Shown: in pieces, positions 55,696 to 61,851 of the stretch
Numbering within the stretch: the stretch's first letter is position 1
Layout of the letters: the number at the start of each line of letters is the position of its first letter
NCBI GenBank assembly: GCA_963806495.1
Contig: CAWDYA010000005.1
Location: 248,001 to 312,000 of the forward strand
DNA: 64,000 nucleotides
From: CAWDYA01 sp963806495
Lineage (GTDB): Bacteria; Acidobacteriota; Polarisedimenticolia; JACPZX01; DASXTC01
Reading direction: 5' to 3'
Program-made: the position numbers and the translations under genes
The notes under the pieces: generated by a model
What the model was told of the DNA's origin: nothing
The model's input: only the letters and a program-made list of their open reading frames with translations
Database searches by the model: none

Positions 55696-57422
55696 GCCCC
55701 CCCGGGCGCGGGTTTCTCGCGGTCATGGCCGCGGCGCTGCTCGCGGCGATGGCGGCACAGATGCTGGCCGCCGCGCCGAGCGCCTCGGCGGTGGTGGACG
55801 AGCCGGCCCATCTCGCCTCGGGCGTCCTGGCGCTCGCGCAGGGCGACCTCACCGTCAACCGCGAGCATCCTCCCCTCGCGAAGATCCTGGCCGCCCTGCC
55901 GGTGATGCTCCTGCACCCCGTGCTGCCGGCCGACCGACCCGGCGATCCTCCGCGCGCGAGCGAGGACTTCGAGTTCGCCTACTCCCGCCGCTTCCTGTAC
56001 GAGGCCAACGACGCCGACCGGCTGCTGGCGGCGGCGCGGTGGCCGATCATGCTGCTCGCGCTGGCGACGGGACTCGTCGCCTGGCTGTGGGGACGCCGGC
56101 TGCTCGGCGAGGGGGCTGCGCTTGCGGCTCTGGCGCTGGTCGCCTTCGAGCCGAACATGCTGGCGCACGGAAGGCTCGTGACCACCGACATGGCCGCCAC
56201 GCTGTTCACGCTGGCGGCGTTCGCCGGACTGGAGCGCCGCCTGGCCGCCTCGTCCGCCGGCCGCTCGCCGCGATGGATGACGGCCCTGTCCGGCGTCGCC
56301 CTGGGGCTCGGGCTGCTGAGCCGATTCTCCTGCGTGCTGGCGGTGCCGGTTCTGGGTCTCGCGCTCGCGGCCGACACACGGCGCCCCTGGCGCACGCGTC
56401 TGGCCGTGTTCGTGATGGTGGTGATCATCGCGCTGGCGGTCGTCAACGGGTTCTACCTCGCCGCCGGCCAGGGATCCGCCTCGATGATCTTCCCGCTCGC
56501 GCAGCAGCCGGTGGCCGGCCCCCTTCGCACCGAGCCGCTCGCGAGCCTCGCGGCCAGTCCCGCGCTGCGCTGGCTCCCGCTCCCGCTGCCGCGGCTGTAC
56601 CTGGAGGGGCTCGACCTGGCGCGTTACAAGAACCTGTACCAGGAAGGACCGTCGTACCTGAACGGGCAATACTCCGACGACGGGTTCGTCTCCTACTTCG
56701 TGCAGGCGCTCGCGATGAAGACGACGTTGCCGATGCTGCTGCTCGCGGCCGGATGCCTCCTCGCGCTGAGGCGGCACGCCCCCCGCCGGCCAGGGATTCT
56801 CGTCTGGGTGCTGCTGCCGCTGGCCGGCACGATCGCGCTCACCACGGCGCTCACACGGGCGCAGATCGGTCTGCGATACGTGCTGCCCGCGATACCGTTT
56901 CTCTGCCTGGCCGGCGGCGCCGGCGCGGCGGCGGTCATCGGTCCGGGCACGCCCACGACCGGAACACCACGGCGCCGCGCGGCCTGGGCGCTCGTCCTGC
57001 TCCTTCTCGGCTGGCATGCCGGCGAGGCGCTGGCCATCCATCCGTATCATCTCGCCTACTTCAACGAGGCGGCCGGCGGCCCCGATCGCGGCTACCTCCA
57101 CCTCGTCGACTCCAACCTGGACTGGGGGCAGGACCTCGTGGGGCTGGCGCAGTTCATGCGGCAGCAGGGCCTCGAGCGGATCAACCTGTACTACTTCGGC
57201 ACGGCGGATCCCGCGTACTACGGGATCACCCGCAATGTCCCCCCGCAGCCGGGCTGGTTCGCCGTCAGCGCCACACACCTGATGGGAGTTTACCTGCCGG
57301 ATCGGGATTATTTCGCGCCGTTTCGAACGATGCCGATTCAGACGACGATAGGTCACTCGATTCTGGTTTATCGGCTTGACGAGGTCCCGCCTTTCCTGAG
57401 AAACCCGATAAAGCGGCGCTGA
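55692..57422 (+). CDS. Family 39-type glycosyltransferase (ArnT/PMT-like), apparent CTG start
   Basis: This is a membrane transferase that uses polyprenyl-phosphate sugars. It has about ten to twelve helices, with the first-loop acidic pair in VVDEPAHLASG, and HPPLAKILAALPVML next to it. The C-terminal soluble part includes HLAYFNEAAGGPDRG and VDSNLDWGQDLVGLAQFM. The first ATG is at 55725, but a CTG at 55692 overlaps the ftsK stop (CTGA) and has GGAGG about 9 nt before it; the protein is then 576 aa. Acceptor unknown. It is the last gene of rnj-ftsK-GT39. Confidence 0.82.
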   Translation: MSPPGRGFLAVMAAALLAAMAAQMLAAAPSASAVVDEPAHLASGVLALAQGDLTVNREHPPLAKILAALPVMLLHPVLPADRPGDPPRASEDFEFAYSRRFLYEANDADRLLAAARWPIMLLALATGLVAWLWGRRLLGEGAALAALALVAFEPNMLAHGRLVTTDMAATLFTLAAFAGLERRLAASSAGRSPRWMTALSGVALGLGLLSRFSCVLAVPVLGLALAADTRRPWRTRLAVFVMVVIIALAVVNGFYLAAGQGSASMIFPLAQQPVAGPLRTEPLASLAASPALRWLPLPLPRLYLEGLDLARYKNLYQEGPSYLNGQYSDDGFVSYFVQALAMKTTLPMLLLAAGCLLALRRHAPRRPGILVWVLLPLAGTIALTTALTRAQIGLRYVLPAIPFLCLAGGAGAAAVIGPGTPTTGTPRRRAAWALVLLLLGWHAGEALAIHPYHLAYFNEAAGGPDRGYLHLVDSNLDWGQDLVGLAQFMRQQGLERINLYYFGTADPAYYGITRNVPPQPGWFAVSATHLMGVYLPDRDYFAPFRTMPIQTTIGHSILVYRLDEVPPFLRNPIKRR

Positions 57423-57438
57423 CGCGGCCCCGCGCCAC

Positions 57439-57466
57439 TTGCCCCGGTCCGATCCAGACATAACAT
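57439..57466 (+). promoter_or_regulatory. Weak candidate promoter for the PilZ response regulator gene
   Basis: TTGCCC (57439-57444) and TAACAT (57461-57466) are 16 nt apart; each matches four of six consensus bases. The leader would be about 45 nt and includes GGAGG. Confidence 0.3.
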
Positions 57467-57517
57467 TCGACCTGCCATTCATACGACCCCAACACATCCG
57501 CCGGAGGTGCGCAACCG

Positions 57518-58195
57518 ATGTACAAGATCCTGCTGGCCGACGATGTCAGGCTGACGCTGGCGGCCGAGAAGGAATACCTGGAGGGGCGGAACCTGAAGGT
57601 CTTCGCCGCCAGCTCCGCCCGCGAGGCCCGCGAGATGGCGGGGGTCGTGCAGCCGGACCTCGTGGTGCTCGACTACGAGATGCCCGAGATGACGGGCGCC
57701 GAGGTCTGCGAGCATCTCAAGCGCAACCCCGAGACCGCGCACATCCCGGTCCTGATCATGAGCATCCGCGACGACGAGGAGATCCTCAGCCGGTGCGAGA
57801 GCGCCGGCGCGGCGGGCTTCCTGCGCAAGGCCGAGGGACGCGAGGCGCTGCTCGAGCGCGTGGCCAGCGCGCTCGGCGTGCCCCGGCGGCGGCACGTCCG
57901 CGTGCCGTGTCAGTTCACGGTCGGCATCAGCGACAACGAGCGGGTATTCACCGGAGAGGTCGAGAACGTGAGCGAGAGCGGGATGTTCCTCACGACAGCC
58001 CGCAAGTTCTCCACCGGCATGGCTCTGCGCCTGCGTTTCACCCTGCCGCCGACCGGCGGCGACATCCGTCTGCTCGGAGAGGTGGTGCGGGCCGAGGAGA
58101 TCGCCGCGGACACACACGGCTACGGGATCCAGTTCCTCGAGATGGACCCCCCGTCGCGCGATACCCTGCAGCACTTCCTCGACCGGAGCCTGTAG
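57518..58195 (+). CDS. Response regulator with C-terminal PilZ domain
   Basis: The 225-residue protein has a receiver domain (1-120) with acidic ADDVRLT, the phosphorylated Asp in VVLDYEMPEMTG, Ser at MSIRDDEE and Lys in GFLRKAEG. A PilZ domain follows (about 125-225) with the c-di-GMP motif RxxxR in RRRHVRVPC and (D/N)xSxxG in ENVSESGMFL, so binding of c-di-GMP is plausible. The combination could tie a phosphorelay to motility or envelope output. No histidine kinase lies beside it. GGAGG is 10 nt before the ATG. Confidence 0.9.
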   Translation: MYKILLADDVRLTLAAEKEYLEGRNLKVFAASSAREAREMAGVVQPDLVVLDYEMPEMTGAEVCEHLKRNPETAHIPVLIMSIRDDEEILSRCESAGAAGFLRKAEGREALLERVASALGVPRRRHVRVPCQFTVGISDNERVFTGEVENVSESGMFLTTARKFSTGMALRLRFTLPPTGGDIRLLGEVVRAEEIAADTHGYGIQFLEMDPPSRDTLQHFLDRSL

Positions 58196-58216
58196 CCGCC
58201 CCGGCCGCCGTCGCCC

Positions 58217-58996
58217 TCAACGCTCCTTCACCTTGACGGTCCTGGCGGGGATCCCCACGTTGATGTGGTGATCCGGGACGTCGCGGGTCACCACCCCCAT
58301 CGAACCGACCATCGCGTCCCGTCCGACCGACATCCCCGAGAGGACCGCCGCGTGATACGTGAGGCGGGCGCCGTCCCCCACAACCGTGCGGCCCAGAGAC
58401 ACCTCGTTGATGTCCAGGATGTCGTGAGCATGCGAGTAGATGTTGACGTAGTCGGACACCGAGACATCGCTGCCGATGATCACCTCGCCCCGATCGTCGA
58501 TGAAGGTGTCGTGATGAAGGACCGTGTTGCTGCCGCAGGTGATGTTGTAGCCGAAAGAGAACTCCACGTTGCGGAAGATCCTCAGGTTCTCGCCGCACTT
58601 CCGGAAGACGCGCCTGGCGAGCATCAACCGGAACATGAAACCGAGATGATCGTTGTGCCCCATCGGTGATCGGTCGAACATGATCCAGAGCCATATCAGC
58701 GGCTTGTTCCGGTAGAACTTCGTCCGGTCCACCTCGGCGTAGTACTCGGACTCGAGTGTGACGTTGCGCGGGTCGAGACAGGCGATGGCCGCCTTGGTGG
58801 CCAGAGGCACCGCCGGATCCTTCATCATCTTCGCGTAGTCGCGGCCCGGCCCGTGGTACAGGCCCATGAGGAGATCCCGGCACACCACGTTCGGGTCGGC
58901 CCCCCCATCGTCCAGCTTGCGCTCGACGTCGGCAACGAAGCGCCGGTACAGGTCGGTGACTTCCGGGTCGGGCAGAATGACGTTGCGTGAGGCCAT
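58217..58996 (-). CDS. Hexapeptide-repeat acyltransferase
   Basis: The 259-residue protein has a helical N-terminal domain (about 1-135) and a left-handed beta-helix (about 140-255) built on hexapeptide turns such as ITCGSNTVLHHDTFIDD, IIGSDVSVSDYVNIYS and VGDGARLTYHAAVLSG. YSHAHDI has the probable catalytic His and VGIPARTVK the end motif. It fits the LbetaH O-acetyltransferase type (maltose, serine or sugar acetyltransferases). The acceptor is not clear. The gene is divergent from the GT39-TPR gene, so cell-surface sugar acetylation is a guess. Confidence 0.85.
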   Translation of the reverse strand: MASRNVILPDPEVTDLYRRFVADVERKLDDGGADPNVVCRDLLMGLYHGPGRDYAKMMKDPAVPLATKAAIACLDPRNVTLESEYYAEVDRTKFYRNKPLIWLWIMFDRSPMGHNDHLGFMFRLMLARRVFRKCGENLRIFRNVEFSFGYNITCGSNTVLHHDTFIDDRGEVIIGSDVSVSDYVNIYSHAHDILDINEVSLGRTVVGDGARLTYHAAVLSGMSVGRDAMVGSMGVVTRDVPDHHINVGIPARTVKVKER

Positions 58997-59017
58997 GAAA
59001 CACCCCCTTCGCAGCCC

Positions 59018-59026
59018 ACTCTAGCA
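59018..59026 (-). promoter_or_regulatory. Candidate extended -10 for the acyltransferase gene
   Basis: On the minus strand TGCTAGAGT (59018-59026) resembles an extended -10. No -35 match was found. The leader would be about 15 nt and contains GGGGGTG before the ATG at 58996. Confidence 0.35.
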
Positions 59027-59071
59027 CGCCCCCCGCGCCCGCCGGAATCGGCCGAACGCGTCGTTTGCCGC

Positions 59072-59077
59072 TATACT
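59072..59077 (+). promoter_or_regulatory. -10 box placed for a leaderless GT39-TPR mRNA
   Basis: TATACT lies 7 nt before the ATG at 59085 and no Shine-Dalgarno exists. Transcription would start at or next to the first base of the start codon. No convincing -35 is present. Confidence 0.5.
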
Positions 59078-59084
59078 CTGGCCG

Positions 59085-61115
59085 ATGCGCCGCCGTCTTC
59101 TCGCTCCGCTCGCCATCTTCTCCATCGCCTGGATCCTGCGCCTGATCTATCTGCTGCAGATGTCCCGCTCCCCCTTCTTCGACTTCCTGCATCTCGACCC
59201 GGCCTACTACGTCGACTGGGCGAAGCGGATCGCGGGCGGAGCCTGGCTGGGCAGCGAGGTGTTCGAAATGAGCCCGCTGTACTCGTACCTCCTGGCCGGC
59301 TACATGACGCTCTTCGGCGACAACCTCTGGCTGCTGCGGCTGCTCCAGATCAGCCTCGGCTCGCTGACGTGCGTGCTGACGTGGAGGCTGGGGGTGAAGC
59401 TCTTCTCGCGGCGCGTGGGGCTGCTGGCCGGGCTGGGGTGTGCGGCGTACGGGCCGTTCTTCTTCTACGAGGGACAGGTCATGAAGGAGTTCCTCACCCC
59501 CCTGCTCGCCACCGGCGCGTTGCTCCTGCTGCTCGCGGACCGCGATCCGGGCACCGGGGAGCCGGCCCGCGCGCGGGGGACGGGGCGGCTGCTGCTGTCG
59601 GGAGTGCTGCTCGGCCTGGCGGCCCTGGTACGCGACAACTTCCTCGTGCTGGCCGTCGCCCTCGCAATGTGGCTGCTGTGGGAGACGGCGTACAGGCCGC
59701 GCGAGGCCGCGCTGCTCACCGCCGGCGTGCTGATCGTGCTCGCGCCCGTGGGGCTTCGCAACGACGCCGTCGGGGGCGACTTCGTGCTGACCACATCGGG
59801 CGGCGGCGAGGTGTTCTATATCGGCAACGGGCCGTACGCCAACGGCGCCTACGTCCCGCCCCCCTGGGTCCGCTCCAATCCCCGGTTCGAGCACGAGGAC
59901 TTCCGCGCGAAGGCGCGCGAGCTGACAGGGCGGGATCTGACCCGGGGCGAGGCATCGCACTTCTGGTGGCGTCAGGGGCTCGACTGGATGGCCGCGCACC
60001 CCTGGCGGACGGCCCGGCTGTGGGCGCGCAAATTCGCCCTGTTCTGGAACGACCACGAGCTGCCTGACAACTACTCGTACTATCTCTTCCGCCGGTTCAG
60101 TCCCCTGCTGCGCTGGATGCTCACGTTCGGGCCTGTGGCGGCGCTGGCCTGGGCCGGGATCCTGCTGTCGGCAGGCGCCTGGAGACGGCTGCTGCCGGCC
60201 TGGATCGCGGGCGCGGCCTACATGGGCTCGGTGCTGATCTTCTTCAACTTCGCCCGGTTCCGCCTGCCGATCGTCCCGATCCTGCTGGTGTTCGCCGGCC
60301 ACGCCATGACGGGCCTGTGGGACGCGGTGCTGGCGATGCGGTCGCGCGGCGCCTCCCTCAGGACCGCCCCGCCGCGCGCGCCGGCCGCCGCCGCGCTGCT
60401 GCTGGTCGCGCTGCCGTTCGTCTACATCGACTGGTCGAGCGCATCGGAGGAGCCGTTCCAGGATCGTCTCCACCTCGCCGCCGCCTACCGGCAGGTCGGC
60501 GAGCAGGCCCGCGCCGAGGCCGTGTACCGCGAGGTGATCCGGGACGCCGATGCGATGGTGCGCCGGCACGGTGGCGACCCGGAGGATCCGTCGACGCTCC
60601 CGGGCGGGATCACATTCGTGATGGCGCTCGCCTCGGCGCACGAGGATCTCGCCAACGTCCTGATGGAGCTTCACCGGCCCGCCGAGGCGGCCGCGAGCTA
60701 CCGCATCGCCGCCCGTCTCTCGCCCCGCGACGCCTCGCCTCTGGCCGGCCTGGCGGCGGCGCTGACGGAAGCCGGAGACGCACGCGGTGCCGAGGCCGCC
60801 CTGCAGGCAGCGATCCAGCGCGACCCCGATCGCTTCACCACGCACTTCGATCTCGCCACGCTGTACTACGAGCAGGGACGGTACGAGGACGCGCTCGTCG
60901 AGCTGGAGCGGGCGCGGCGCACGAAGCCGGAGCTGGCCCCCCTGGATCTCGCCGACTATCACTACGGGATGGGGACGGTGCTGCTGGCGATGCCGGGTCG
61001 TGGCGCCGAGGCGCGGAGCCATCTCGCCGAAGCGCTGCGTCTCAACCCCGAGGGGCCGCACGCGGACGAGGCTCGCGAGGCGCTCAGCCGGCCTGAGACG
61101 TCTGCGGTCCCCTGA
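59085..61115 (+). CDS. Family 39-type glycosyltransferase with C-terminal TPR
   Basis: The 676-residue membrane protein has about ten helices. An acidic site lies in the first loop (FDFLHLDPAYYVDWAKRI) and FEMSPLYSYLLAGYM next, typical of GT39/GT83-like transferases working with lipid-linked sugars. After the last helix (near residue 450) a TPR region (about 470-676) follows with AEAAASYRIAARLSPRDASP and YEQGRYEDALVELERA repeats. The ATG has no Shine-Dalgarno but a TATACT 7 nt before it. The 3' end overlaps the end of rnc by 32 nt in convergent orientation. The acceptor is unknown. Confidence 0.85.
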   Translation: MRRRLLAPLAIFSIAWILRLIYLLQMSRSPFFDFLHLDPAYYVDWAKRIAGGAWLGSEVFEMSPLYSYLLAGYMTLFGDNLWLLRLLQISLGSLTCVLTWRLGVKLFSRRVGLLAGLGCAAYGPFFFYEGQVMKEFLTPLLATGALLLLLADRDPGTGEPARARGTGRLLLSGVLLGLAALVRDNFLVLAVALAMWLLWETAYRPREAALLTAGVLIVLAPVGLRNDAVGGDFVLTTSGGGEVFYIGNGPYANGAYVPPPWVRSNPRFEHEDFRAKARELTGRDLTRGEASHFWWRQGLDWMAAHPWRTARLWARKFALFWNDHELPDNYSYYLFRRFSPLLRWMLTFGPVAALAWAGILLSAGAWRRLLPAWIAGAAYMGSVLIFFNFARFRLPIVPILLVFAGHAMTGLWDAVLAMRSRGASLRTAPPRAPAAAALLLVALPFVYIDWSSASEEPFQDRLHLAAAYRQVGEQARAEAVYREVIRDADAMVRRHGGDPEDPSTLPGGITFVMALASAHEDLANVLMELHRPAEAAASYRIAARLSPRDASPLAGLAAALTEAGDARGAEAALQAAIQRDPDRFTTHFDLATLYYEQGRYEDALVELERARRTKPELAPLDLADYHYGMGTVLLAMPGRGAEARSHLAEALRLNPEGPHADEAREALSRPETSAVP

Positions 61116-61851
61116 GCCCCTCGATCAGGGTGGCCACGCGACGCAGCGCCTGCCGCGCCGCCTTCTGCTCGGCCGACTTCTTGCTCGGGCCGACGCCTCG
61201 CGCCACTACCTGGTCGCGGATCAGCAGATCGACCGAGAACGACTTGCGGTGGTCGGGCCCCGACTCCTTCGAGACCTGGTAGGTGGGCACAGGGAGCCCG
61301 GCGGCCTGCAGCGCCTCCTGCAGATCGGTCTTGTGGTCCTGCTGGGTGCGCGCTCCGGGCTTCATCCGCGCGATCTGCTGCGTGAAGCTGCGGTCGATCA
61401 GCGCCACGGCGGCCGGCAGACCCGCGTCGAGATAGATGGCACCCAGGATCGACTCGTACGCGTCGGCCAGCAGGGAGTCCTTCTCGCGGCCCCCGCCGCG
61501 CTCCTCGCCCCGGCCCAGCCTCAGGTGCTCCCCCAGCCCCAGCGCGCGGGACTTGCGAGCCAGGTTCACCTCGCTGACGAGAAAAGCCCGCGCCCGCGCC
61601 AGATCCCCGACCTGCGCGTGTCCGAAGCGGGCGTAGAGCGCCTGCGAGACACCGAGCGACAGGACCGCATCGCCGAGAAACTCCAGCGACTCGCTGTGCG
61701 GCGTCTCGCCCCCCTTCTCGTGAGCGTAGGAGCGATGCGTGAGTGCGGTCTCGAGCAGGCCCCGGTCGGCGAAGACGTGCCCGAGGGACTTCTCCAGCAC
61801 CGCGACGTCGGGCAGTCGCGGCCGGCGCGGCGCAGGCTTCCTACCGCCCAT
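61084..61851 (-). CDS. rnc: Ribonuclease III
   Basis: RNase III cuts double-stranded RNA, including rRNA precursors. The 255-residue protein has the signature HSESLEFLGDAVL, the second acidic cluster in LLADAYESILGAIYLD and a C-terminal dsRNA-binding domain starting HKTDLQEALQAAG and ending SKKSAEQKAARQALRRV. A basic N-terminal tail of about 16 residues precedes it. The 3' end overlaps the convergent GT39-TPR gene by 32 nt, so each mRNA may pair with the other. The ATG overlaps the upstream gene by 11 nt. Confidence 0.95.
   Translation of the reverse strand: MGGRKPAPRRPRLPDVAVLEKSLGHVFADRGLLETALTHRSYAHEKGGETPHSESLEFLGDAVLSLGVSQALYARFGHAQVGDLARARAFLVSEVNLARKSRALGLGEHLRLGRGEERGGGREKDSLLADAYESILGAIYLDAGLPAAVALIDRSFTQQIARMKPGARTQQDHKTDLQEALQAAGLPVPTYQVSKESGPDHRKSFSVDLLIRDQVVARGVGPSKKSAEQKAARQALRRVATLIEGLRGPQTSQAG

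Noticed and set aside
58038..61061. Minus-strand open frame of about 1000 residues
   Set aside because: It is antisense to the GT39-TPR gene and out of frame with the acyltransferase. It is dominated by Arg, Gly, Pro and Gln, as expected from high-GC shadow frames.
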